Part shown: one piece after another, positions 47,664-60,035 of the stretch
Numbering within the stretch: position 1 is the stretch's first letter
How the letters are laid out: each line of letters starts with the position of its first letter
Source of the DNA: Mesodorylaimus sp. YZB2_4
Taxonomy: Eukaryota; Nematoda; Enoplea; Dorylaimida; Dorylaimidae
DNA length: 64,000 bases
NCBI GenBank assembly: GCA_030248295.1
Contig: JASANH010000556.1
Location: 1-64,000 of the forward strand
Reading direction: 5' to 3'
Program-made: the position numbers and the translations under genes
Notes under the pieces: model-generated
The model's database searches: none
Told to the model about the DNA's origin: nothing
Seen by the model: only the letters and a program-made list of their open reading frames with translations

Positions 47664-48689
47664 TTACCTTATAAAATGAACTAGTAAGCCTATCACTAAT
47701 CTGTACATAACCGGCTTGCCTACACTCCCGACCCCACTGCACGAACACGGTTCAGTTTTCGTATTGAGCGTGCATTGGACTGTGCCGAATTCTTGTTTTA
47801 GTTTCTCCCGCATCCACAATTCTTTTCCCCGCTCGCATCCATACTTGTCGCACGTAGTCGCTCGCATTGCCCACGGCCCCCACTCGCAATTTCGATCACA
47901 TTCAGATATTCGTTCTTCCGGACACGGTTCGCTCGTATTTTTGAACTCAGGGCAGTCTTCGCCCCTCGGATGACCAGTTTTCTTATAGGCTATAATTGGT
48001 ATGACGCACTCCATTGATCTCATATCAGGCTCACATCTTCGTTCCGTATTCAGAGGTACCCATTCGCAGTCGGGGTACTCATCGTATTCGCATACGACGT
48101 GATTCACCTTTGCGTACAAATCCAAAATAGGTGTGTATGGTTGTGTAGCGCTGACGAAATAAAAACCATGAACATCCGGGCGACCAGGATCGACTATCAA
48201 AAGTCCAAAATCTCCTGGTTCAAATCCGTGAGGGACACCCTTACCTTGAGGTTTCAGGGCGGGATCTATGTCAAGAAATGTTTCTGCACCAAGCTTGATA
48301 TTTATATACGAGTATACTCTATCCATAAACCAATCCAACAAGTTTATATCGCTGATCATGGCTGGTGGACGGCCTTCCGGGATCTCACCGAAATACAATG
48401 CATCCTGGGCGTCTGCATGACGCATATCAGGGGTTTTCACTGCGTAATGGGGATTTTTGCAAAAATTGGCTATCGATTCTCTGTTCTCTATCACTCGATT
48501 TAGAGTCGAGGAGTTAGGGGGAAGTCCCCAGGACAATTCTCGAATACTTTGAACATGACTAGGTTTTAAAATAAAATAACAGTTACCTTGAAAGTAGAAA
48601 GTACCGTTCAAACATCTGCTTTGAATTTGTGCGAGAAAAATGAAGAAAAAGAACAATCGTGGGATTGGCATAGTTGACATTGCAAGCAC
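47664..48689 (-). CDS. Secreted Cys-rich protein with TSP1-like module, single exon
   Basis: An intronless minus-strand frame of 341 codons. Signal peptide near the N-terminus (PIPRLFFFFIFLAQIQS); start 48689, with in-frame ATGs at 48680 and 48671 also possible. The middle (about residues 25-200) is unrecognised but has paired Cys (RCLNGTFYFQGNCYF). Residues about 200-320 hold a Cys-dense thrombospondin type 1-like region: VVCEYDEYPDCEWVPL, ECVIPI, then CEWGPWAMRATTCDKYGCER to CTLNTKTEPCSC. The end is weakly hydrophobic (VMYRLVIGLLVHFIR) and may be a GPI signal. Extracellular matrix or cell-surface role inferred. It lies just downstream of the Cys-loop channel gene, same strand. Confidence 0.75.
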   Translation of the reverse strand: MLAMSTMPIPRLFFFFIFLAQIQSRCLNGTFYFQGNCYFILKPSHVQSIRELSWGLPPNSSTLNRVIENRESIANFCKNPHYAVKTPDMRHADAQDALYFGEIPEGRPPAMISDINLLDWFMDRVYSYINIKLGAETFLDIDPALKPQGKGVPHGFEPGDFGLLIVDPGRPDVHGFYFVSATQPYTPILDLYAKVNHVVCEYDEYPDCEWVPLNTERRCEPDMRSMECVIPIIAYKKTGHPRGEDCPEFKNTSEPCPEERISECDRNCEWGPWAMRATTCDKYGCERGKELWMREKLKQEFGTVQCTLNTKTEPCSCSGVGSVGKPVMYRLVIGLLVHFIR

Positions 48690-48950
48690 GGAGCGAGTGC
48701 ACGGACAAGTTCAATTTAATGTAGACGAAATATGAACAAAAATTCTGGGCATGGCGTGTGTACTACATGTAAACTATCTCGTTCACCACCCTCGCAATTA
48801 TGTGGCCTGCATATAATCTGCACAGAGCAATTCTGGCACCGAATACGCCACGTATCACCGCTACACCGTCTCTGAACCACCTCCCCTGGTTGCCCGCCCA
48901 TCATCACCAACGACCAGCACGATACATACTGTGGGATAACAAGACGTGGA

Positions 48951-51900
48951 TTAATGGTACCAACAGTTCCAACGAAAGAACAAGATCAAGACCATGAAGA
49001 CCAGCATCAAATAAATGAGTAAGCAAATTTTTTCCAAACGTCTCAGAATAATACCAGCTCCCGTGTGGTGACTTTGACTGACAGGATCGCCCATGACTGC
49101 TCTCAACGATCGCAAAACTGCCAGCGATTCGGTCATTATTGATTTGATATCCTTGTACATGTCCACGAGATGGCCAGATTGATTAACCATGGTCGAGTGA
49201 CAATTTTCCACCACACCCAGCTTCGAGTTAGCTTTTTGTTCTTTCGGACTATTTGCGTCGTCGTAAATGTCTACCAGCTAAAAGAAGATGAAAAGAATTC
49301 ATGAGTTCCATAGCCTCCTGGAACGTCGCCCAGCGGGTCATGGGGAATTATTGATCTCTCTTGCCTAGGAAACGTCAACCCGTCAGTTTGATGTTTCTCT
49401 TCCATCTCCTAGGCTCGGCTACACTCAAAGTTCCCCCAGAGGCTCAGCTGAAAGTTGCGGCTCAGGCTTGCATGGCTTGGATGCGATTTGCATAGTTAAA
49501 ATTGATCACTACAGATTGGTTGATTCAGACCTGATTGGTCGACCGTAATGTTACGAGGGATCGCAGGAGCGTAAAAAGTATATTGAAGCGCTTATTAGGC
49601 TTTGCGGGTTGCCTAGCCGTCATACAGTAAAAGGCCCTGAAAAATACTCCCCCCCCCCCCCCCCGGAAAGCTGTTAAAATTGAAGTTGACACCGTCACAC
49701 CACTGTCACAGGACATGTGTGAACCTACGAACAACGCATTTGACAAGCTTTCAAGCATGCTGATCACGAGTGATACAGTGGGTGGACACATATATATGCG
49801 GAAAATCGCTTCAACCAGCCTGGACTTTCTACTGCCACAATGCGTCAGTGGGTCCCATCCAATGGATCGGTGATAGCAATAGGCACTTGACTGCACGTGT
49901 TCTCATGTAATCTCTCGTGATCTGTACACTCTATATTTGACTTGTAAACCAGTGTTGCTGATCGCAGCGGAGCTGTAGACATTTGTCTTGCAATCGATAC
50001 TCTGCACAGAGCCAGCAGCTGGGAACATCAACCATCAGTCAGGGTGATGTTTCAGCCATGGAACAGGTTGATAGACTTGGTTGGTTGTCCCTGATGTTTG
50101 GCTTTGCGCAAAAGGCTCATCAGTCAGTCTCTCCATTTACAGACCAAACATATTACAGCACGATGCTGTCGAATTGCCTCTGTACAACCTTTTGCATTCG
50201 AAGGGTCAGGGAGAGTCGGGTAGGAGCACAGGAAGGCAGACTGAACCCTCTAAACGGGCCACTGGTCGCTGCCTGACATACCTCTAACGTGTCCACTGAG
50301 TCTTGCTTCTCACGGCCACTGATTGCGTTACCCTTGGCCGATGTGGGCTTATATTCAATGTTTGGTCTCTTCGCAGGGGATGGTGCTTTTCGGCTGCCGC
50401 ATCGACCCCTCCAGCATGGCCACTCTTCAACCATCAGCCAACGCAGATAGACTGGCACACCATCGCGAATGGCCTGTTTTTCCAAGACGACAATCCATGA
50501 GGAGGTAATGGTCGCCATGCCGATGATGGCCAGTAAGCTGAAGTAGTATATGCCTAAAAAAGGAGGAAATGCTAAGCGCCATTTAGTCTGTCCGGAAATG
50601 TGTTTAACCACGCCTTCTGATTGGCTAATTAGCAGGAAGCCACACCTCCATTAGTATTTCTCACCCACTGATCATTGACAATTCCCAAATTGACAATCGG
50701 TATTCTACTTTGCGCCACCTGTTATGCAATCTTACCTATTAATGGCACACTACTGAACGATCCCTTCTTCCCAGGTACAGCCTCGAACGCGAATTTGGGT
50801 AGCTCGTTCACGACAGATAATAGCAATACGGACATGGAGAGCAATGTCATCATGCCCAGTCTCGATTTCGATAATCGACCACCGACTGTAGCTGATGGTA
50901 AATGGAAACCGACTACTGATACCAAGCAGATGAGAGCGCTGGGTATGACAAGATTGAATATGTAATAGAAAGACTGACGTTCAATATGTAAATGCATGGC
51001 CACCACATTTGTCCGGTTCAATGAGTTGTCATACAGCAATGAGTAATTCGTCAGCATCCATTCCTGACTGTCGTAGAAATCGTGCACTGTCAGATTGTAG
51101 CCGCTTTGACTGAGATGCAGACCCACGCCATCGCCGTTTGGTGGCCATGTGTCAAACTAAAACAGTCACTTTGTCCATGGGCACTTAAAATTTTTGAGTT
51201 TTATTTTTTTATCTTATATCCCTCCTTCAAGTAATGGCAAGGTTTTTAAACCTAACCTTTGAGAAATAGCATTCAACGTCCAATTGATCATTTCAGGTAT
51301 AGCAGGTGACTTACACTTTTTTTTTTAAAAATTCAGTAAATTCTTATACGTATGTAAAACAAACCTTGTTTTGTTCTTGGGCTCTGCAGAGTATGAAATC
51401 GTATTTATCTTTTATCCACAGTACATTGTACATTCTAACCATATGTATATATTTTATACATATTTATTTAACCTGCAGCAAAAGTTCTCTGAAATCTACA
51501 GTACCCTATATACAGTCATGTCCATTTATAGTCACACTTGATAATGTCACAGTCCGGTTATTATCACAGGTTTTCGAAGCCTCGAATTTTTCTCCTATAC
51601 ATTACGTGTGTCTTGAGTTCGCTAATTATTACGCTGACTTTGGCTCAGTCCGCTTATCGTCACAAAAATTTCTTGGCCAGGCGGAATAAGTATTAGAAAT
51701 GAGTCACATTTACACTCTTGGCAGTCGGAAACGAATGCAAAATCGCCAAAAACTAGTATTTCTCGCAAGAAAACGCTTGCATCAAGGCGCATGGCACCTT
51801 ATGCTTCAGCTTTGATCTGACTGATTATCATAATTTTGATTTCTTTAGTTACAAGAACTTCTGAAAAAGCGTTTCGTCTTTTAAAACGCCAGGAATATGT

Positions 51901-54900
51901 GAAAATGATACGGAATGGCGATAAAACGCATAAAAGTAAAGCTTTGGCCATTTTAGAGTGTATTTCGGTTTTAGTCACAGTCCGGATATAGTCACATTTT
52001 CTTCCCGCCGGGAGCTGGTGATAATAAGCGGACTCGACTGTATTTGAAATACCTGTGGTACGCGGTCCCAAACCACACCGTTTTATCCATTTATACCAAA
52101 AATTACAGTATCTCATATGTGCACCAACAAATTGGGAACAAAAGGCAAACCTGACAGAAACCTCGCTGTATTCCCAATTTATCTTACGTGTTTATATCTT
52201 ACGCCAACTATGTATTTCTACAGTATATATCGTGAACCTACAGTATTATTTACAATGTACCTATCTCATGCCTGCCGAATGTCACCCTCGTGCTTGGTAG
52301 ACCATGGCGAGTGGGAGAGAGTAACCGATCTTCCCTGGGAGAAGTCAACCTCTCGGGTTGATGTTTCAGCCGTAGGTACGTATAGTCGCACGACGTGCCT
52401 ATTCCAGTTAGAACTTCAGTCGGCCACAGTCCCTTCTACATACGCCTGCTAGGCTTGTTTACAAGAATATTTGACATCGACAGCAGGTACGGTATCCATG
52501 TGTTGCCGCACACACCTCATTATACACTTAAAGTACATATATACAGCTGCATCATATCTTATTTACTGTATCTTGCATAAACTGAAAATTTGATATTTTT
52601 GCACCGTAGTCTAATGTATCATCTAATGCCGTAGCGTATATTTATCTTGACTCTTATACCTGCTGTGTATCCTGTACTTTCAGTACATCTTACACCCATC
52701 TTGGTCCTTAATCCCATTCTTCATCCCGTACCTTGATGCTTGCTATGCCGCATATGACATTGCATGCAAGCTTCAAGTCAGAACTTCTACAGTTAATCTC
52801 TGACTTTTCGGTTTTATCTCTAACATTACTGATAAAATACTGATGAAAGGTTGGAGTGAAGAGCAGAAACTACAAACATGAAAGCAATTTGCAATGCATA
52901 AGACCTGTTAAATGGAAGTCAAAAATAAGCACAGGTTAGTAAGGGTTCTACAGTAAAAGGGAATGATGGCTGGTTTTGTCGCTTTTCATGATCAAAATGC
53001 ATTGCCCACAAAACACGAATGGATAAGACACCATGTCATGGAGAACTTACCAAAATAACGCATTCTTGGACATCGAAAGGAAAATGTTTGACGTCTATCG
53101 GGCATATGGTCTCGGTCGTGAATGGCACAAAACTGTGAACGTGGCCCGTGTGATTCACCTTGATGTTCAGAATGCTTTCGATTATTGCTTTCTTATCAGT
53201 GCTGAAAAAGAAAGGCTGGGCTGCAAGAAGCAATGGACACAAGCTACCTTGCTTCGGACATGGTGCTGCTGGGAAGCAAAACACAGAATCGAAATTCTTG
53301 TATTGTTTGCATGCAAGACTCTTGTAGAAGCTTGTGATGCGTGTTTTCCCTGTGGCAAGGTTGTGTATTTGGTTTCCACGGAGCAGTGTATTGACTTGGC
53401 TGGCCGACGCACTCTCTCCAGGCGAGGCAGAAACGCGTTGGGTTGATGTTTTGGGCTCCTACGACAAGCTTTCCTATTCCGATAGCTGTATTCAACCTCA
53501 ACAACCTTCCGGTTTCCAACTCGGGGCTCTCCCCGTTGAATCCAAATGAGTCGAGCACCCGACTTTGAGTCAACATGGCTTCGCAAAGGGATGTTGAGGC
53601 CAACCGAAATTCAATTTTATTTAACTTCAAAGGGGGCTCAAAACTAGTTAAAACGAACCCTTTATCGATTTTTAGCTTAAAGGTGGTGAAAAGCAGTGAT
53701 GAAAGATTTCGCTTGTTTGAAGTGATCTCGGTGTTTTCAATCAGAGGTGCGGAAAGTAACCCAGGGGATATTAAAATCACCAGATCATGTTGACATCTGG
53801 ATCCTTCCAAGCAAATGATGTTTTGATTTCAAAAATCAGTTCTGCATAGAATGAGCGGAGCCCTTCCTCCTTTCTTCCCACTTCATCAAAAGCCTAGAGT
53901 GGTCATGATGTGGAATTGGACGCACTAACGTTACATTATCCCACGAAACAGCTGCCATACCGACCAGGTAAACGTAGGGTATACTGGCCTGAGACCATCG
54001 AACTGCAAGTGCGTGTGCTGTAATTGTCTAAAGACCCCCAGGGACTGCATTAGAAACTTATCAGATTAAAACCAGTTATCAGAGGATGGCATTTCATAGA
54101 ACTTAAGCTGCTACTCGATTTGCAGCCATTCCAGAAGGGGCGAGGCCCAGGTTCAGACTGCGTAATTAACAGCAGTAAGCAAGTCGTCTGTATACGTGTC
54201 ATATGAGTATTTTCAAGACACAAGCCTCACCCAGACGTAATAATCAGGCGCGCGCAGAAACTCGAGACAGGATTTTATTTTCAGACACCCAGTCGTAAGA
54301 AGCTAGGCTTTTGGCGCCTAATTGTCTCTCTCTAGTCTCTCTTTCTACACACCACACTGCCTGAATATTGTCTGCTATTTCCACCCAGCTGCTCGCCAAA
54401 TTTTTTTTTTTTTTTGAATCTTTGTGGGTCGAAGCCTGTTTTTGCCTATAGCCGGCCAGAGCCCCGTTGCATAAAAGATACGACCAGTCAACTCAATAAG
54501 TAAACTGGCCTAAGCAGCAGTAACTGGTCTAGGAGTTTTCTTATTCCATAAAATCTTCTTATCGCAGAACACGTGGGTATATAGTTGTCTTATCGAGCTG
54601 ACTTGTCTTATCGTATATGCAACGGGGCCCAGCAGTCAAACTTTATAAGCAAGGCTGTGCGGGGACCGGCACACACAGGAGCTTCCCTTTGCGTGCCTCC
54701 ACTATGAGCACCTCCACGCGACGGCATCCTGGACAGGACACCAACTTCATTGGACGATGGCGGGTGGCCTGTGAACCCTGTCCATGTTCGACAGCCGAGA
54801 CTGTCTACTCGTTTGGCTTCCGTCTCTCTACTCGGAGCACCTTGGCGGTACCGGGTGAGTCACCCACGGCCTGGCGTGCAAGGTCAGCGAGGGTTTATGG

Positions 54901-56981
54901 TTCGCGAACCGACCTCCATCGCCAGGGATTGAACCCAGGGTGAGTCCAGCCACTCGCTCCCAAGCAGTACGAAGAGACGAATACCGAACCGCTGCAACAC
55001 CGCGGCCGCCCTGCTGGCCAAACTTGCTAGCTGTGTTGCAGGAGCACCGATTTCAGCCACGCAGTTTTGTATCAGCACATGCCGCCAAATACACTTTACA
55101 CTGCCTCTGCCTCTGCTACTGTTTCAGTTTTACTCATGGAACGCGATTTGCACGTCTAAGAGCAATTAAACCAGTTCAAACCAGTATCCTGTGATTGATT
55201 ATTACATTACGGCTAATGTAAGTGACCTCACATAACCCACACACCCAGTGATAAATGGTAGCACATGTTGTAAGTTACGCTTAGTTGCCATAAATTTTCA
55301 AAGCGGATGCAGCCGGTTTTCACAAGTCCGTTTAAAATGAAAGCTCCTTAAGTCAGCAAGCTAATAGCCACTCACCTGTATAAAACAAACACTTCAGGGG
55401 TCCAAACGGCTGATGCTGGGAGCAATACGTAGTCGGCATACTCGTAGTCTTCGGGGTTCCATCGAAGGTAGGCATCTTGCCAATTCTAGGCAAAGTCAAA
55501 GTAATATAGATGTCAAAGTGACTGAGTTGCCTTTGTGTTATTGGTTATGTATACATACATAGTCTTTAGTTTATATTTTATATTTTATAGTTAAATATAT
55601 AGTTTATTGCTCCTTTGGCTGCCACCAAAAGTTTCAGAAATCTACACTCATTCTAATAACAGGGCTGCAGTTAAGCTCTTTTACGTCTTAGACCGAAAAG
55701 CTCTTTCAATTCTTCTTTCCCCAACATCAACTGCAACTACCGCATCTTACATGATATGTCGGGTTCTAGTTATTACTTCCTGACAGACAGCTGACTCTGA
55801 ACAAAGGCCTGCTTCAGATACGCACCTAGGTGTCAAAGGCATTTGCGGAAGCTGACGGTTGCAAGCCAGAGATTACTATGAAAACTCAATCGATCTATAG
55901 AAAATATGAGGAAGTGGCAAGACGAGATTTCTGCCCGGGGGAGGTTTTTAGGTCAGAGCTTGACGGGAGAAGCTTTTAATGCGACTAAATGCCAGCAGCT
56001 TATTTGTGACCCTTTCGCAAATCCATCATGACTAATGGAGGGAGCATGTCCATAATTATTGCTAAATGTGTTTCCGATCGCATTGATATATTTTTTAGCG
56101 CCCGTTACTGGCAAACAAAGGCACTTGCCATGCCAAGCCCGTTATTTTGCAAGCTAATTTATGCCGACCTGTTTTGATGGTATCCTACACAAAATTGTTA
56201 TGGAGACTATCATACCCCGACACGGATTGAATCAGATGATTAACTCCTCAGTCCACCGCATATCAGCGAAATTTTCATACTAGAATACCTAATCCGTAAT
56301 TTTAGGTTTTTAGGATACGTATATCATAAAAAGTGAGTCCATGGTCAGTCATGGTCAAGTGTAACAAATGCAATACTTTTTTGCCTTCCTTTCCCTTTTT
56401 CCTCCGCCCAGCACTCGCATTTATCTGCCCATAAGGCTCTTAGTGTTCTTGCTGTAGGCAATATCATGCTTCGGTTAGAGTCTAATTTATAGCTTCCATT
56501 AGGCCGAGCATACCTACTTACCATGGTGAAATGAGCCGAGACAGAGATCAGATTTCGTTTTTGATCCTAAAAGAAACAAGTTAAATAAGAAATTCTAGAA
56601 CCCTTTTCATCGACTATAAAAGAAATTGTAGGCGTGCTTAGATTTCTTTATAACTCGGCCAGTATAAGGCTGCTGTCAGCTTCCATGTGGTCTGTATATG
56701 TCTGGAGGTTAGAGAGAGAAAAATCCAGTTGACAGTGTTCAGGATAAGAAATTACAAAGGTGTTGATGAACAAGAGTGCCCGCATCACAAATGGACGCAC
56801 AATCAAGCTAGACTATGGGGACGGTTGAGTAATTTACTCACCACGTTGATAATCTGATAGGGCGCACCATAAATGGACACCGTTATCGAGTCGGCTGGGT
56901 GTAAAACGGGTCGCACATGTTTCTGATAGCGCCGTAGCAAGTCTCTGATCAAACGAGCATTCGTGCTGTTGTAAGGGTCGT
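48951..56981 (-). CDS. Cys-loop ligand-gated ion channel, nicotinic-receptor-like (7 exons, signal-peptide exon missing)
   Basis: Pentameric neurotransmitter-gated channel subunit. Minus exons: 56981-56842, 56566-56522, 55485-55376, 53201-53051, 51156-50736, 50553-50282, 49277-48951; phases join for about 488 aa, and only the N-terminal signal exon(s) upstream are not located. Extracellular: RRYQKHVRPVLHPADS, AYLRWNPEDYEYADY, LLPASAVWTPEVF, the Cys loop CPIDVKHFPFDVQEC (13 residues between Cys). TM1 FNLVIPSALICLVSVVGFHL, TM2 RLGMMTLLSMSVLLLSVVNELP, TM3 starting IYYFSLLAIIGMATITSS, a loop of about 100 residues, TM4 KICLLIYLMLVFMVLILFF. No vicinal Cys pair (loop C has YSLLYDNS), so not an alpha-type nicotinic subunit; the GEK before TM2 is SKS, so ion selectivity cannot be told. 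Confidence 0.92.
51511..52042. mobile_element. pogo/Tigger-like DNA transposon remnant
   Basis: Ends are inverted: tacagtcatgtccatttata at the left and, reversed at the right, tacagtcgagtccgcttatt, each starting with TA as expected for a TA target. The sub-terminal motif agtccg(c/g)ttatNatcac recurs inside. The minus-strand interior has KRRNAF and TKEIKIMIISQIKAEA, reminiscent of the Psq/CENPB helix-turn-helix at the start of pogo transposases. It sits in the intron before the TM1-TM2 exon of the Cys-loop channel. Confidence 0.7.
52288..52460 (+). repeat. R1 repeat copy
   Basis: Diverged partner of 40130-40325, in the same orientation, with the shared words gagtgggagag, cctctcgggttgatgtttca, gccgtaggt, tagtcgcacgac, cttcagtcggccac and acgcctgctaggctt. 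Located in an intron of the Cys-loop channel. Confidence 0.7.
53330..53450 (-). repeat. R2 repeat copy
   Basis: Reverse-oriented partner of 47105-47290, about 130 bp from the exon that encodes the Cys loop. Non-coding. Confidence 0.65.
54660..55015 (+). repeat. R3 family SINE copy, head diverged
   Basis: Shares with 29720-30150 the segments gcatcctggac, gtgaaccctgt, gttcgacag, ctactcg, ggcttcc, ggtacc, ggcgtgcaaggtcagcgagg, and a 3' part ccagccact..ccaagc. The tRNA-like head is not clear. It lies in an intron of the Cys-loop channel. Confidence 0.65.
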
Positions 56982-58139
56982 CTGAGAAATTCAGGAACTT
57001 TTGAAGAAAAAAGGTAAGCTCAATAAAGTCCTGATTTTACCTTTAAATTTTCCTTCGGTAGTAATAAAAATAGATACGAAAATTAAAATTCGGAAAGATC
57101 TAATATAATATGCCATCGATCTTTAACTTTTTCAAAGCTAGAAATTTTTGACAAGTTAGTTAAATTTTTGATGAGTCTTCGCGCAAGCAGCTCCAGACGA
57201 GCGTCTGTTGGAGTTGAGAAGAAAGTGGATCAAGTGTCACGTAACTTGGTTAGAAGAGAAAGTTTTGAAAGCTCAGTTTAACTAGCATTAATTTTCCAGA
57301 CTGAACCCGCAAAACTATCAACTCTGATTGACGTCAACACAACGCATCTCGGTCACGAGCGAGGTAGTCAAGCAGAAATTTTCTTTTCTACAGTAGATTG
57401 TCAGCGGGCTTCCCTTCGCGAAAAAGTTTAGGTTTCTCAAAAACAAACCCGCATTATGGCAGTTCCCGAGAGTAGGTCACAGAACGACTTTGCTCACTCG
57501 AATAATCTCATCTACGGCGGACATCGTTGGGATGTCGTCAGCAAGTATAAAAAAGTGAAAGGTTTTTTGTTATTTTTTGCGAAGTTGGGATTGGCTTAAA
57601 TCGATGCTCGTGTCTCTCACTCGACCCTGCAAACAAAGCGAGACCGAAAAAATGAAGGTTCGTTTTGAAACGCAATGAAAATGAGATGAAAAATCAACCA
57701 GTTCTGGGAAAGGAAGCTTATTGACATTCACTTCCACGTTTCCTCGCTCGACATTTTTTTCTCGAGTTTCGTCCTCGCTTGGTCCTTATTCGGCCGTGTG
57801 AGTATTCGATTCGGGGCTACGAGGCGTTACATTCGTGCCACCTGCACACTCACTGTGCTCAGCAAGTCGACGCGTGACTCTCCCGCTCATAGACGAGGTT
57901 TAAATCATCAGTTCTGAACCTTTTCCCCGAATGCGCAGTTACTATCAAGCTAAAGGCTGGTTCGTAATCGATTCCTCAGCGCGCATCACTCCGCTCGCAA
58001 CCATTACTCGCAGCAGTTGAGCCCAACGTGTCCATACAAGGCCGCGAGATGCACTGGGGCTGAAGCTATGTCTCACGAATGGTCTCTCGGGACCATAAAT
58101 GAGAAGCTCCTCGTTCTTGCACCTATGCGAATGACAGCT

Positions 58140-58182
58140 TTCGATGGGATCGGCTGGTTTGGCATGGCCGATCCCATCGATA
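58140..58182. repeat. Small perfect inverted repeat
   Basis: tcgatgggatcggc and gccgatcccatcga are exact reverse complements separated by about 12 bp. No oligo-T follows; eukaryotic function unknown. Confidence 0.7.
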
Positions 58183-59172
58183 AATGCGGCTATGTCGAAG
58201 ACAAACGTGCTCCAAGGCCTAAATGGACTATATATTAATTCCGTGAACAAAAATGGCTCGCCATCTCGTAATGAGCTTACATCAATCGAGAAGCAGTCGC
58301 TACTTGATGTATTGTTATTGCTGTATTGCTCTGAGTAGCACGGACTTTCGCTTTATCACTTTCTAAAATGACCTTTTCTCGTATCAAATACGTAAAGTCG
58401 CCTCCAAACTTAATACATAGTCAATACGAAAAGTCAACTTTAGTTTGCATTCGTCACTTAAATATGCAAAGAGTCCATTATTGGTCTCCACCGACTCAGG
58501 AGTCTTTTAAAAGGACCTCGACGGCGGAAGGCAAACATGAATAAGTAGTCGAAAATCGATTTATCTGCTTGGCCAGACTCCAAATGCCTTTTGGTCCTTC
58601 ATGCCTGCCATCAAAGCAAAAACTGGCAACCTGCTTTTTGTTGTAATTATTGAGGCCGGTTCGAGCAGCAAACTTTTATGGAAACGGAAATGTAATCGAA
58701 GCGTAACATTTCTCCGGAAACGCAATTTTCTCGTTCTCAAACACGGCAGCACTGGCAGCTGGTAATGGCCTCCGTTTTCCCATGAAGGGAGCGTGGGAGA
58801 ACAAGCAGAAAAATATGACTATTTTAAATGGATTTGGAAAGAATAATGCAAGCTCGAACTGAAATACAGTTCGGCATAATTGGACGTGTACACATAACGG
58901 GTGTGTCATATTTCGGCTACCTTGTGCAGTCGGAAGACCATGATAAAGTAAAAATTCACAATTTCTACACCAGTTGGTCCCCATTATGACCTCAGCAGGC
59001 CCCTAGGGATTCCCATGCCTCGCTTTTGTGGGCATGCTCATCGTCAGTATAAGTCCTGCCATACAACAAGCATATGAAACGAGCAGTTGGCTAGTTAGTT
59101 TTCTTTGGGAAAACGAAGTCTCGAAATGGCGGTAATTTTTTATTTCTGATCGGTTTAGCCAAATATACCGCT

Positions 59173-59235
59173 TGACCAGCATCACCTCATTTTGAGGCTT
59201 TCATAAGAAAAGCCTCAAAATGAGGAGATGCTGGT
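59173..59235. repeat. Compact hairpin with about 26-bp arms
   Basis: ccagcatcacctcattttga(ggctt) pairs with (aagcc)tcaaaatgaggagatgctgg with a single mismatch, leaving a 9-10 nt loop (tcataagaa). It could be a microRNA-like or transposon-derived hairpin; the sequence alone does not decide. Confidence 0.8.
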
Positions 59236-60035
59236 TTCAAAACTGGACCTTGGTCCTCCAGAGCTTCCGTGGTGTCTGACACTTCGGAATCGTGTAATTC
59301 CTGGGCCTACATGCGCGTTATTTGGGTTAGTGGGAGGCATCTCGTATGCATAATATCCTACGTACCATACTTAAAATCCTTGATAACGATTAATTTTAAA
59401 GTAGGGTTCCTTCCCGTCAAGCATTCATGACACATGCTGCAGGCTTACCCACACGTCGTGAGGAAAATGGCAGCAGAGCAGAGTGCCGGAGTGTCTTTTC
59501 TGCTTTAGAGTTCCTCCATTTGACTTAACTCATGGCAATCCTAAGAAGCTTAGGCTTTTTTTACCACACTAAACCTGGTTCAACAAAATGGAAAGACCAC
59601 ATGAGAGTATTTACAGTATGCGCACCATATATTGCTAAAACGGTCAGGAACAATTTTTAAGCTATCGATAGAAAGAAAGATGTTTTTTTTTAAATTCATC
59701 GAATTAAAGTGGTTTGTTGCCCACCATTTCCTTGTGTGGTCACAAAATTTGGCCAGAATCGCACTGTTTCAATTGATATACCCGCTGTAGTGTAGATTCA
59801 GATTCAGACTTTCAGACATCTAAAGGATGTCTCAAATCTTCAAATGTCTTTCAGAAATCTTCAATATCCAAAAAAATCTTTTTTATTTTAAAATTTCCGT
59901 CCAAATACTGTACTTCCAAGATGGCAAACAAGGCATGCTCAAGAATATCATACAAAAAAAAATAACTTGAAAATACAAATACAAGCGTGCCACTGTCACC
60001 GCTTCCCAAAAGCCAGATACCCTTCAAAGGCGCAT

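Larger units (their letters stand above)
57000..60035. other. Intergenic region between Cys-loop channel and DEG/ENaC genes
   Basis: It should contain the missing 5' exon and promoter of the Cys-loop channel, but neither could be fixed. Two compact hairpins are present (58140-58182 and 59173-59235). A minus-strand AATAAA (tttatt, 59882-59887) could end the DEG/ENaC transcript. No other gene is supported. Confidence 0.4.

Noticed and set aside
53244-53810. 188-codon minus-strand frame next to the Cys-loop exon
   Set aside because: It overlaps the R2 repeat and the real exon in a different frame; no similarity and no splice logic.
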